A DNA stretch of 31,394 nt from positions 1 through 31,394 of the IMG/VR virus record IMGVR_UViG_3300017755_000047. One strand, written 5' to 3'. Each line of letters starts with the position of its first letter. The stretch's first letter is position 1. The position numbers and the translations under genes are program-made. Under the pieces are notes generated by a model. The model saw only the letters and a program-made list of their open reading frames with translations, was not told the DNA's origin and made no database searches. Positions 7,341 to 16,202 of the stretch are shown here, in pieces. Source of the stretch: a virus.

Positions 7341-10300
7341 ATGCCAAATACATTTACATCTAACGTATTCTCCACCACATATAAGGACGATTTTGTTGAT
7401 AGTGACAACTATCATCGAATACTGTTCAATAGTGGTCGTGCACTACAGGCACGAGAACTCACTCAGATGCAGACAATCATCCAAGAAGAGATTGCTCGTT
7501 TTGGTCGAAATATCTTTAATGAAGGTGCTGCGGTAAATCCCGGCGGGCCTAGTATTACCAGTGATTTCGAGTTTATCAAACTAAACACAACTACCAATGT
7601 ATTACCTGCTGATACTACAACACTGTTGGGTACGGAGTTCACTGGACAAACCTCTACGGTAAAAGCACGAGTACTGAAAGTAGTTGCTGCTGAAGGTAGT
7701 GACCCAGATACATTGTATGTGCAGTACACCAACACTAGTGGTGCGACAGCGGGTGAGAATCCAATCCGCATGAGTGCGAGTGAAGATATTTCCAATGGTA
7801 CGGTAACTCTTACGGTACAATCAACAAACACTGTGGCAAACCCTGCGGTTGGTCAAGGGTGTCAGATCTCAAGTTCTGCTGGTGATTTCTTTACTCGTGG
7901 CCACTTTGTATTTGCAGCACCACAGAGTCTTATTCTATCTAAGTACACTCGGTATCCGACTGCTGTTGTTGGTTTCAAATCAACAGAAGATATTGTAACC
8001 GTATCCGATGACCAAGCACTATATGATAATCAAGGTGCAACACCAAACCTATCATCGCCTGGCGCTGACCGATATCGTATCAAACTTACTTTAACAACAC
8101 AAAATGCACTTGCTTCTGATGACAACTTCGTTTACTATTGTGATGTTGTCGAAGGTAATATTGTTGACCAAGTATCATCGATTTCTGATTTGAACAGTCC
8201 GGTCAAGTTACAAGCACAAGGAAGATTTGAAGAATCTGGTAACTATATTATTAATGACTTTACGGTAGATTTCCGAGACTCTGATGCAAATATTCAAGCT
8301 GCTGTATCAGATGGTACTGCCATCGTTAATGGTTATCGTGCGGAGGCAAACAAACCAGAAAATTTAATCATTCCCAAACCAAGAACTACTGTTGATATTG
8401 CCAATGAGGTTGTAGGTATTAGTTATGGACAGTATCTGATTTGCAATACCTTAAAAGGTAAGTTGGATATCAGCACATTTGCTACAGTAAATTTACGTAA
8501 TGCAGCAGATTATGGTGGATCTACTATTGGTACTGCAAGAGTGCGTTATGTTCTACAAAAGGGATCAAACTTCCATGTCTTTCTATTTGACATCAGGATG
8601 AACTCTGCAAAAGCATTCCGTAACGTAGAGTCTTTAGGTACAGGAGCAGCGGACTATGCTAATCCTGTCTTAGAATCTAGTAAGGCCGTCATCAAAGAGG
8701 CTGGCAAGAACAACCTAGTATACCCTTTACCTAGATCAAGACCTCGTACTTTGAGTGATGTAGATTTTGAAGTTCAACGTATTAGAACAGGAACATCGAA
8801 TGGTTCAGGTCAACTAACCCTCTCGTTGTCTACTGCTGGTGAAAGTTTCTCAGCTACAAGTGAGTGGATTGCTACACGTGATGATACTGGTGCAGTGGTT
8901 TCTATTACTGCTAATGGTGCTGGTACACAATCAACTACGATATCTGGTCTTCCTAATAGTACTGCTGTCACGATATACCTGAAGGTCAACAAGGCACAAC
9001 CTTCTGTTCGTCAGAAGACTTTGGTGAATACAACCGCCACTGCGACAGTTTCTACTGATAGTCTGACAGGAGCGAAATATGTAGATCTAGGTAAATCTGA
9101 TATCTACAAGATAGGTTCTATCAAAGCGGGAGATTCAGACGGTGCAGATCTTTCTCACTTCTTTACTCTTGACAATGGTCAACGGCCAGGGTACTATGCC
9201 AATGGTCGTTTGATATTAGACGAAGCAGCATCAACTCCTGCTGGTAATATTTTCAGTCGTTTCGTTCACTTTACTCACGGTGCGGGGGACTACTTCTCAG
9301 TAAACTCTTACACTGGTCAGGTTAAATATGAGAACATTCCAAATTTCTCTACTGGGCCACGAACTTCAGTGAATCTACGTGATGTCATTGACTTCCGTTC
9401 ATCGGTTGACGCGAATGGACTCTTTACTGGTGCTGGTGCACAAGTAAATGAAATTCCGACAAACGGTGATGTATTCCAAGCGGATGCTGAGTACTACCTA
9501 CCTCGTTCAGACAAAATTGTCATAAACACGAGCGGTGAGGTCAAGAACATCTTGGGACAGCCAGGATTCTCTTCTCAGATTCCACCTACACCAGAGAATA
9601 CTTTGGCATTGTTTGAGTTGGAACATAACGCATACGGTCTTAATGACTCTGACGCTGTTATAACTCCAGTTCTTGCAAAGCACTATAGCATGAAAGATAT
9701 TTCTGAACTGGAACAACGTATTGACCGACTAGAGGAAGTCACCTCTTTAAGTCTACTTGAAGTTGAAACATCTTCATTGTTGGTTCTGGATGGCAGTGGT
9801 GCCAACCGCATCAAGTCTGGATTCTTTGTTGATAACTTTAAGGATCGTGGATTCTCGGATGTAATGAATCCCGAATACCGTGCTGGTATTGATCCCACTA
9901 AGGGATTCTTATCCACACCAACACATGAAGATAATGTGGCACTTGTTTATGATAGTGCTGCATCGTCAAACACTATTCTGAAAGGTGATACGGTATTCCT
10001 CAAGTATGACCATAAAGTCGCGATCAAGCAAACCTTGGTTTCTGGTACAGAGAATGTTAATCCATTCGCGGTTATTACGGGTGAAGGTACTATAACACTT
10101 TCCCCTGCTTCGGATGAATGGCAAAGCACCAAATACAAACCTGTTAATATTATTAACCGTAGAAGGACAGAGACTTACGACCTAAACGAAGGTAGTCTGG
10201 CAGACGGTACCGCTCAAGATAGAGGTTTTGAGGAACTAGACAATCAGTGGGTTTGGACAGAAGGTGCGTGGATTCCAGCAACAGGTGGTGGAGATCCTTC

Positions 10301-12710
10301 CTTTGCACAAGCTGGTTTGGCTGGTACTTTTGATGTAAATCCCGGTAACGAGATGGGTCAGGGGGGCGGCACTTTTTATGATGCTGGCAATAACTATTCT
10401 GAGACTTATGAAAGCGAGCTTTACGCTGGCATGAATCCGATGGGTCGCAGCAGTCGAGGTAGTTCCCATCAACAACAGGGTGGTTATAGAGAACAAGGTA
10501 CTTGGAACTGGCATGGTAATGACCAACAGAGAACTTCAAATGGTATCAATCAATCTAATGTCTCTGTATTCAGACAAGGTGATTATACTCATGCCAAACG
10601 TTCATTCTCTCAGAGTATTGTAACTGGTTCTAGAACTGTTCGTAAGAAGGTTGGTGATAAAAGTGTATCACTCACTTTTTTGCCGTTTATTCGTTCAAGA
10701 AAGATCTCCTTCAGAGCAGAGGGTCTAAAACCTAATACTCAATTCTTCCCATTCTTTGATGGTAAGGATGTGAGCAGTTTCTGTCGCGAAGAAGCCTTCG
10801 CTCGTTATGCGACAATTCGTGGTGCTGGAAGTTATCTAGGTAATGAGTTCCGTCATAGTTTTACCCATCCATCAGGGTCAAGCGACCTGATCTCAGACAC
10901 TAATGGTACAATCACGGGTTCATTCTTTATTCCATCATTCGCGGGGATACGATTCCGTGCTGGTACTCGTACATTTAAGTTACTTGATATCAACAAGGAT
11001 AATGATGCTGCGTCATTGTCTCGTGCTTCTACGAACTATACCGCACAGGGTACTCTAGACACCAGACAGAAGACCGTCACATCTACTCGTGTCACAACGA
11101 AGATAACTCGTAGATGGACAGAGACTACTAGGGTTAAGAATCGCGATCCATTGGCACAGACATTTACGGTGACTAAACCAGCGGGTATGTATGTGACTAA
11201 GGTTCAGACTTACTTCAAGAGTAAGGACACATCTGTTCCTATCGAACTACAGATTCGACCTTTGGTTAATGGTGTTCCGTCTGCTATAGATGTTATTGCT
11301 AATGCGAGTAAGTTCCTGAATCCTTCTTCAGTAAATATACCTGCATCTCAGACACAGGCTGCGGTACTTGCTGCTCCTACGACATTTGAGTTTGATGAAC
11401 CAATCTTCTTGAATCCAGATACAGATTACTGTATTGTGTTATTGACAGATTGTGACAACTATGAAGCATATGTTGCAGAGACCTTCGCATTTGAACTGGG
11501 TTCAACCGAGAAGAGAATCTCTCGTCAACCGTCTTTAGGGTCTTTGTTCAAGTCTCAGAATGGTAAGACTTGGGAACCCGATCAAACTAAAGACCTTTCA
11601 TTCCAGATCTTCCAAGCAGACTTTGATACTTCAGGTGGTTATGCAGTATTTGAGAATGGTGAACTTGAGAAGGATGATTGTGATAGACATCCGTTATATG
11701 TTGTGAGTGGTGATGCTACCGTAACATTGTTTATACCTAATCATGGATTTGATGTAGGTGATACAATAAACATCTCTGGTCTGACAGACGGTACATCATA
11801 CAATGGTATACTTGGTAGTAATATAAATGGTAACCGATCTATCACAGCGGTTGACGCATTTGGACTACGATTTGAGGCTGGTAACTCGGACACCGCGACT
11901 TCTTCTGGTCGTGTGGGTGGTGATTCCATTATAGTGGATCGTCAAGTGCAGTTTGATATGTGTATTCCAAACTTCACTACGTTGCAACCCGATGATACTA
12001 CTATATCTTACTCAGCCAAGTTTACCTCAGGCAAATCTCTGGCGGGTACTGGGCAGACTAGATATCAGAAAGATGCAAACTTTGATAACGATATAGTGGT
12101 AGGTTCTACGAACTACTTCTCAGCACCTAGACTGGTTGCTAAAGTAGCAAATGAAACTAGTGAACTAGGATCAGGTGTTAAATCGACTACATTCAAGGTA
12201 GATATGAATACAACACGTGGTGATGTATCTCCTATCATTGATGGTCAACGAGCAACTATAACCACGATGAACAACATAATTGACAATCAAGCATCATCTG
12301 CTGCGAGTGGATTCAATGTCCCACTGACATTCGCCGAGGAGACTAAATCGTTTGGTGGATCATCTCCATCGAAACACATCTCTTCTGTAATCAAACTTGA
12401 AGAAGATGCTATAGGATTGAAGATTATGTTGGCGGCAGTAAGACCTAGTGGATCAGAGTTTGACATGTATTACCGTGTCGCGAATGATGGTGAAGATATC
12501 TTCGATGTAGATTATACTCTACAGGAAGAGGAGACAGATATAGCACCGGATGCTAATAACTTCAGAGAGTATCGATACTTGGTAGGGGGTGATGATGGAT
12601 TTACAACTCAGACATTTACTCAGTATCAAATCAAGATTGTTATGCGATCCAATAACTCTTCAGCCGTACCAGTGTTCAAAGACTTACGTGCAATCGCAAT
12701 GGCAACATAA
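7341..12710 (+). CDS. Giant virion structural protein, DUF4815-type, 1789 aa (baseplate or tail-fibre associated)
   Basis: The N-terminus (residues 17-52: DFVDSDNYHRILFNSGRALQ, then ARELTQMQTIIQEEI and FGRNIF) is the hallmark of the DUF4815 family seen in marine T4-like phages next to baseplate genes. Further along are beta-rich domains with Ig-like repeats (about 430-600), a short coiled coil (ISELEQRIDRLEEVTSLSLL, near 785-805), a Gly/Ser/Gln-rich segment (about 1005-1070), a Thr/Arg-rich strand (about 1245-1270), and a C-terminal region with domain-like repeats to 1789. The function is not established: a structural, probably oligomeric baseplate/fibre component is inferred from position after gp8 and from family. 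The low-complexity segment at nucleotides 10340-10500 uses GGC and AGC codons more than its surroundings. The stop overlaps the next ATG as TAATG. Confidence 0.85.
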   Translation: MPNTFTSNVFSTTYKDDFVDSDNYHRILFNSGRALQARELTQMQTIIQEEIARFGRNIFNEGAAVNPGGPSITSDFEFIKLNTTTNVLPADTTTLLGTEFTGQTSTVKARVLKVVAAEGSDPDTLYVQYTNTSGATAGENPIRMSASEDISNGTVTLTVQSTNTVANPAVGQGCQISSSAGDFFTRGHFVFAAPQSLILSKYTRYPTAVVGFKSTEDIVTVSDDQALYDNQGATPNLSSPGADRYRIKLTLTTQNALASDDNFVYYCDVVEGNIVDQVSSISDLNSPVKLQAQGRFEESGNYIINDFTVDFRDSDANIQAAVSDGTAIVNGYRAEANKPENLIIPKPRTTVDIANEVVGISYGQYLICNTLKGKLDISTFATVNLRNAADYGGSTIGTARVRYVLQKGSNFHVFLFDIRMNSAKAFRNVESLGTGAADYANPVLESSKAVIKEAGKNNLVYPLPRSRPRTLSDVDFEVQRIRTGTSNGSGQLTLSLSTAGESFSATSEWIATRDDTGAVVSITANGAGTQSTTISGLPNSTAVTIYLKVNKAQPSVRQKTLVNTTATATVSTDSLTGAKYVDLGKSDIYKIGSIKAGDSDGADLSHFFTLDNGQRPGYYANGRLILDEAASTPAGNIFSRFVHFTHGAGDYFSVNSYTGQVKYENIPNFSTGPRTSVNLRDVIDFRSSVDANGLFTGAGAQVNEIPTNGDVFQADAEYYLPRSDKIVINTSGEVKNILGQPGFSSQIPPTPENTLALFELEHNAYGLNDSDAVITPVLAKHYSMKDISELEQRIDRLEEVTSLSLLEVETSSLLVLDGSGANRIKSGFFVDNFKDRGFSDVMNPEYRAGIDPTKGFLSTPTHEDNVALVYDSAASSNTILKGDTVFLKYDHKVAIKQTLVSGTENVNPFAVITGEGTITLSPASDEWQSTKYKPVNIINRRRTETYDLNEGSLADGTAQDRGFEELDNQWVWTEGAWIPATGGGDPSFAQAGLAGTFDVNPGNEMGQGGGTFYDAGNNYSETYESELYAGMNPMGRSSRGSSHQQQGGYREQGTWNWHGNDQQRTSNGINQSNVSVFRQGDYTHAKRSFSQSIVTGSRTVRKKVGDKSVSLTFLPFIRSRKISFRAEGLKPNTQFFPFFDGKDVSSFCREEAFARYATIRGAGSYLGNEFRHSFTHPSGSSDLISDTNGTITGSFFIPSFAGIRFRAGTRTFKLLDINKDNDAASLSRASTNYTAQGTLDTRQKTVTSTRVTTKITRRWTETTRVKNRDPLAQTFTVTKPAGMYVTKVQTYFKSKDTSVPIELQIRPLVNGVPSAIDVIANASKFLNPSSVNIPASQTQAAVLAAPTTFEFDEPIFLNPDTDYCIVLLTDCDNYEAYVAETFAFELGSTEKRISRQPSLGSLFKSQNGKTWEPDQTKDLSFQIFQADFDTSGGYAVFENGELEKDDCDRHPLYVVSGDATVTLFIPNHGFDVGDTINISGLTDGTSYNGILGSNINGNRSITAVDAFGLRFEAGNSDTATSSGRVGGDSIIVDRQVQFDMCIPNFTTLQPDDTTISYSAKFTSGKSLAGTGQTRYQKDANFDNDIVVGSTNYFSAPRLVAKVANETSELGSGVKSTTFKVDMNTTRGDVSPIIDGQRATITTMNNIIDNQASSAASGFNVPLTFAEETKSFGGSSPSKHISSVIKLEEDAIGLKIMLAAVRPSGSEFDMYYRVANDGEDIFDVDYTLQEEETDIAPDANNFREYRYLVGGDDGFTTQTFTQYQIKIVMRSNNSSAVPVFKDLRAIAMAT

Positions 12711-12922
12711 TGACAACCGATAAGTTAATAAAGGTTGATGGTAATGCTGGATTAGCAAGAGATCCTAAAACGGGTGCTATTATTAATATAAATAGACAAG
12801 AGATAGTGAACGCTCGTGCTGCAAAGAAACGAAGAAAAGAAAAAGACCAAGAGTTGGAAGATCTAAAAAATGAAGTTGGTGAGATAAAAGAACTCCTCAA
12901 TAAACTAGTAGAGAAACTGTAA
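12710..12922 (+). CDS. Small coiled-coil protein (70 aa)
   Basis: This short gene is bounded by TAATG overlaps at both ends (12710 and 12922), strong evidence that it is real and translated in series. Residues 1-30 (KLIKVDGNAGLARDPKTGAI, then ININ) form a compact N-terminal motif that I associate with small conserved proteins in the same place in marine T4-like phages. Residues 34-70 are a highly charged helix (RAAKKRRKEKDQELEDLKNE, ending ELLNKLVEKL) with leucine spacing typical of a coiled coil. The function is unknown. Possibilities are an assembly factor for the flanking giant protein or fibre, or a minor virion protein. An internal TATAAATA late-promoter box lies within its coding sequence. 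Confidence 0.8.
   Translation: MTTDKLIKVDGNAGLARDPKTGAIININRQEIVNARAAKKRRKEKDQELEDLKNEVGEIKELLNKLVEKL
12787..12794 (+). promoter_or_regulatory. T4-type late promoter box TATAAATA inside the 70-aa gene, reading toward the 440-aa fibre
   Basis: A perfect late octamer occurs inside the coding sequence (codons for Ile-Asn-Ile-Asn). The predicted start near 12800 would give a leader of about 120 bases for the fibre gene at 12922. It may be functional, or may be forced by the ININ codons in an AT-rich gene. Confidence 0.45.
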
Positions 12923-14244
12923 TGGCGACTAATCCTCCTACAATCACATCGATTCTGGATACCTTCACAACGTTGGTAACCAACCAAAATCGTGTATCGT
13001 TAGACTTGGGTGCAACAGGACGTTTGAACACAAACAAAGATTCCGATGCGGTTGCAGCAATCAACGAACTAGAACTAGGTATTCGGGGTACTTCAAACAG
13101 ACTTGTTGAATCAGATTTATCAATTGCAGGTTTTACAGCAAATAATGTTGTGTCTGCACTGGTAGAACATGATGTAGATATACATGGTGCTGGTGGAGGT
13201 ACGGCTTCTTCTGATCTGACTACTGCCGCAAACGACATTGTTTCTGCCATTAATGAGATTGAGGCCGTCTTTGATGCGTCTACTCATGAGATCTCTGCGG
13301 GAACAAATCAGTTTGATGTAACGACAGGTGACCTCAACTTTGCGGTTACTGGTGCGGTCAGTGTAGATGCGAGTGGTGACATCTCTCTTGATGCCGATGG
13401 TGGAGACGTATTCTTCAAAGATGCGGGAACTACCTACGGTTCTTTGACAAACACCAGTGGTAATCTGATTGTTAAATCAGGTACAACCACAAACTTAACA
13501 ATGTCAGGTGCAAACCTTACAACTGCTGGTACATTAACTACTGGTAGTAGTATCACCGTTGGTGGCCCAAAGATTAATAGAACAGGTACATTGACACTTG
13601 ACGTATCTACGAATCTTATCTTAGATGCTGACACCGCTATTCAGTTGAAAGATGATGGAACACTATATGGTCGTTTCATTAAGAGTGGTTCTGACTTACG
13701 TATCCAATCGGGTGCGAGTAATGCTACCGCACTGACGTTCAGTGGTGCAAACGCAACCTTTGCTGGTACAATAACGGGTGGCACATTAAATACTGCTGCA
13801 AGTGATATTGTTGCTGCAATCAACGAACACGAAGCAGACTTGGGTACTATGTCCCTTGACACCAGTGCTTCTAACGTTACCGCTGCTATTAATGAACTAC
13901 ATACTAGTGTTGGTGCTGCAATTGGTTCGACCCATAACACAACAACAAATAATATTGGTGCGTCTCTTAATTCTCTAGACAGTGCAGTAGGTAATTTAGG
14001 AATACTAAATACTGATGGTTCTATCGCAAATAGAACTGACCTTGTAAGAGCTATCAACTCACTTGCAGATGACATCACTAATCTAGATTCAAATAGTACA
14101 GTACAGAACACAAGATTGGGTTCACTGGTAGACTTAAACGCTGCATTTGTGAATGCAGAGAGAAATAACTTTGTTGCTGCACTGAATGCATTAAGGGTAG
14201 ACGTACCACTGATCTATGATGAGAATGGAACACAACTTAACTAG
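12922..14244 (+). CDS. Tail fibre-like structural protein with repeated AINE motifs (440 aa)
   Basis: The protein alternates short helical motifs with beta-rich fibre segments. Seven related helical motifs occur: DAVAAINELE (about 41-50), NVVSALVEHD, NDIVSAINEIE (about 104-114), SDIVAAINEHE (about 294-304), SNVTAAINELH, TDLVRAINSLAD and NNFVAALNALR. Between them lie strands such as GDISLDADGGDVFFKDAGTT and repeated 'GTLTLDVS/ATFAGTITGG' phrases, common in trimeric phage fibres. The C-terminus ends YDENGTQLN, closely like the end of the 1352-aa fibre (YNNSGTLLN). It overlaps the preceding 70-aa gene as TAATG. It lies in the region where T4 has genes 11, 12 and wac. A receptor-binding or whisker-like fibre is the likeliest role; its receptor is unknown. 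Confidence 0.8.
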   Translation: MATNPPTITSILDTFTTLVTNQNRVSLDLGATGRLNTNKDSDAVAAINELELGIRGTSNRLVESDLSIAGFTANNVVSALVEHDVDIHGAGGGTASSDLTTAANDIVSAINEIEAVFDASTHEISAGTNQFDVTTGDLNFAVTGAVSVDASGDISLDADGGDVFFKDAGTTYGSLTNTSGNLIVKSGTTTNLTMSGANLTTAGTLTTGSSITVGGPKINRTGTLTLDVSTNLILDADTAIQLKDDGTLYGRFIKSGSDLRIQSGASNATALTFSGANATFAGTITGGTLNTAASDIVAAINEHEADLGTMSLDTSASNVTAAINELHTSVGAAIGSTHNTTTNNIGASLNSLDSAVGNLGILNTDGSIANRTDLVRAINSLADDITNLDSNSTVQNTRLGSLVDLNAAFVNAERNNFVAALNALRVDVPLIYDENGTQLN

Positions 14245-14255
14245 GTGGAGAGAAC

Positions 14256-16193
14256 GTGACTGTTCCTGTAAAACTAAAAGACAGTGCTGCACCGTCTGAA
14301 CTTCAGACCTTTACCTCTACGGAAGAGAATTATCTTGCGTATCAGGCTGGACTGCAACTAAGTGCAAGTGCCAATAGCGGCCTTCAGCTGACTGATACAG
14401 GTACGAACTATATTATCGGCACCTTTACCGACACATCATATGATGATGCTGTTGGCACGAGCGCGGAAGCGGGTCTGGCAACTACCACAGTAACAACTAC
14501 TGTCCGACAACGTGGGTCAACTGCTACTACAAGTGGTAGTGACTATCGTGTGCCAGTAAAGAATCTGACAGAAAGTGGTCAGCAAGTTATTCGCGAGATG
14601 AATGCCTCGGATCTCAACACGTTACTTGATCGTTTGATTTCTCGTATCTTTACCTCAGACTATCCGGGCTCTTTCCAACTTGCAACGTCTGCCCCTAGTG
14701 CTGATTACCAAGAATATGTATCAAATGTAATGACTGACACCAGATCTGATGGTGCGTCATTACAGTATAACATCTACCGTAGGAATGCGATGACAGCACC
14801 TACGAAAGTACTGCCATTTGCCATCAAACGATCTAGCGGAAGAACTGGTACCTATCAAGGTCTTCAGTTGATGAGTGATGCTCAAGTAAAGTACTCTTTG
14901 GGTCAACTAGCAAAGACTCGTATTGCATCGTCACAGACTGGTGTAGGTAACTACAGAATATTCAGTTCTGCTCAAGGTAACCCAGCGGCAAATAGTTTGT
15001 CCGGTACATGGGTTTCCAAAGGAACGGCTACAGACACTCGACAAGCAATCGTCTCTGCCAACTATACTAGAGGTCGTGTATCAAACTTCAACCGAACACG
15101 TTCATCAAACTATCAACGAACTTCTACTAGAACCTCCAATAGAAACTTCTCGGCTGCTTATACAAGGATTCGATCAAGCGCATATGCCCGAATAAGAACC
15201 AGCAACTACACTGGTAACTTTATAGGCAACTTCTTAGGGGATTATCAACGAACAAGTACACGAACTAGCAACAGAGAGTATCAACGAACAAGCACACGAA
15301 CACGAGCATCCAACTACACTGGAACGGTATCTTATACAGGTGACTACTCTCGAAACTTTGCTGGTAACTTCTCAACGACTTATGTTGGAAACTATTCCCG
15401 TGCTACCAATTTTACCGGAAACTTTGTGGGAAGTGCTATTGGTGGTGGCTCTGGAGGATTTTACTCAGTAACTGCGGGTAATGAATATTATTTTGACGTT
15501 CACGAGGAGTTTGGTGATGCCGGTGAGGGAGCTGCCTTTAATTTTTACCGAACTACGATTGTGTGGAAGGGAACAACTCTTTACGCTCAGAATGCGCCTG
15601 GCAGCGCCGCCGGCTATGTTGGCGAAACGAATACATATCAAGTTATCGGTGGCGCTAGATTCGATAGAGGATCTCTGGTAAGCACAACAACAATCGATGC
15701 TTTTACGACGAGGTACCGTTATGGGATTATTGGTCTGAATCAAAACTCCAACAATGTTAGTTTCACAAGAAGTAGTGTCGGATCAACAAGTTATACACGA
15801 AACAGTATCGTAACTTCTACAAGAACCAGTAATAGAGTCTATCAACGTGTTAGTACGAGGGAGGTTAATTATTCTAGAAACTTTGCTGGTAACTTTATTG
15901 GTAATTATTCTAGAAACTTTGTAGGTGACTTTTTAGGTGATTATCAGAGGTTAAGAATTAATGATTCAACAGCGGACTTCAGTAGAAACTTCGTAGGAAA
16001 CTACTCTAGAAACTTCACAGGCAACTATACTGGTAACTATGCTAGAAACTATGCTGGCAACTTCGTAGGGGATTATGCACGTAACTTTGCGGGTAACTAT
16101 GCTCGAACCTTTACGGGTAACTATGCTGGTAGTCAGATTGGGTCTGGTAATACAAACATTGAGACTTATACTCTCTATGTAAGAACAGCATAA
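14256..16193 (+). CDS. Tetrapeptide-repeat virion protein A (645 aa) with inserted globular module
   Basis: Translation probably starts at the GTG at 14256, preceded by GGTGGAGAG five to ten bases upstream. Residues 1-268 form an N-terminal domain (TEENYLAYQAGLQL, then LLDRLISRIFTSDYPGSF and MTAPTKVLPFAIKRSSGRTG) shared with the next gene. Residues about 270-392 and 503-625 are built from four-residue units, [YF]-x-[GR]-[N/D/T], such as YTGN FIGN FLGD YQRT STRT. Between them, residues about 393-502 are an unrelated globular module with a Gly-rich entry (GGGSGGFY) and aromatic/acidic content. The C-terminus ETYTLYVRTA is also shared with the neighbour. The function is not known; an elongated tail-associated fibre with a host-interaction module is inferred from location, repeats and modular build. 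Confidence 0.8.
   Translation: MTVPVKLKDSAAPSELQTFTSTEENYLAYQAGLQLSASANSGLQLTDTGTNYIIGTFTDTSYDDAVGTSAEAGLATTTVTTTVRQRGSTATTSGSDYRVPVKNLTESGQQVIREMNASDLNTLLDRLISRIFTSDYPGSFQLATSAPSADYQEYVSNVMTDTRSDGASLQYNIYRRNAMTAPTKVLPFAIKRSSGRTGTYQGLQLMSDAQVKYSLGQLAKTRIASSQTGVGNYRIFSSAQGNPAANSLSGTWVSKGTATDTRQAIVSANYTRGRVSNFNRTRSSNYQRTSTRTSNRNFSAAYTRIRSSAYARIRTSNYTGNFIGNFLGDYQRTSTRTSNREYQRTSTRTRASNYTGTVSYTGDYSRNFAGNFSTTYVGNYSRATNFTGNFVGSAIGGGSGGFYSVTAGNEYYFDVHEEFGDAGEGAAFNFYRTTIVWKGTTLYAQNAPGSAAGYVGETNTYQVIGGARFDRGSLVSTTTIDAFTTRYRYGIIGLNQNSNNVSFTRSSVGSTSYTRNSIVTSTRTSNRVYQRVSTREVNYSRNFAGNFIGNYSRNFVGDFLGDYQRLRINDSTADFSRNFVGNYSRNFTGNYTGNYARNYAGNFVGDYARNFAGNYARTFTGNYAGSQIGSGNTNIETYTLYVRTA
15060..15431 (+). repeat. 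Tetrapeptide-coding repeat array, first block of protein A
   Basis: The 12-base units encode [YF]-x-[GR]-[ND/T] tetrads. The Arg-type (YQRT STRT SNRN) dominates early and the Gly-type (YTGN FIGN FLGD) later. DNA copies such as TATCAACGAACAAGYACACG recur at about 15244 and 15286. The register slips once near YTGTVSYTGD. The array ends where the Gly-rich insert begins. Confidence 0.85.
15759..16130 (+). repeat. Tetrapeptide-coding repeat array, second block of protein A
   Basis: The same tetrad repeat resumes after the inserted module, first as Arg/Ser/Thr-rich units (TSTRTSNRVYQRVSTR) and then as [YF]xG[ND] and YSRN/YARN units up to the C-terminal cap. Several units are nearly identical at the DNA level (AATTATTCTAGAAACTTTG occurs twice, around 15866 and 15904). 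Confidence 0.85.
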
Positions 16194-16196
16194 ATA
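16189..16196 (+). promoter_or_regulatory. Late promoter-like box CATAAATA overlapping the end of protein A
   Basis: This matches the NATAAATA form reported for late promoters of marine T4-like phages. It overlaps the stop codon of protein A and ends six bases before the ATG at 16203. The predicted transcript would begin at or one base before the start codon. AGGT at 16196-16199 is a weak alternative ribosome-binding site on read-through mRNA. Confidence 0.5.
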
Positions 16197-16202
16197 GGTT
16201 GT

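Noticed and set aside
10153-10539. 128-aa reverse-strand reading frame opposite the giant protein
   Set aside because: It is a shadow frame over a clearly coding + strand region, with low-complexity composition and no start context or neighbours on that strand.
13641-14111. 156-aa reverse-strand reading frame opposite the 440-aa fibre
   Set aside because: Its hydrophobic Val/Ala-rich composition is the usual complement of Asn/Thr/Gly-rich fibre codons; no reverse-strand gene is supported anywhere in the window.
14256-16193. Collagen-like or pentapeptide-repeat assignment for protein A
   Set aside because: There is no GXY triplet run, and the period is four, not five; A(D/N)LXX units are absent.
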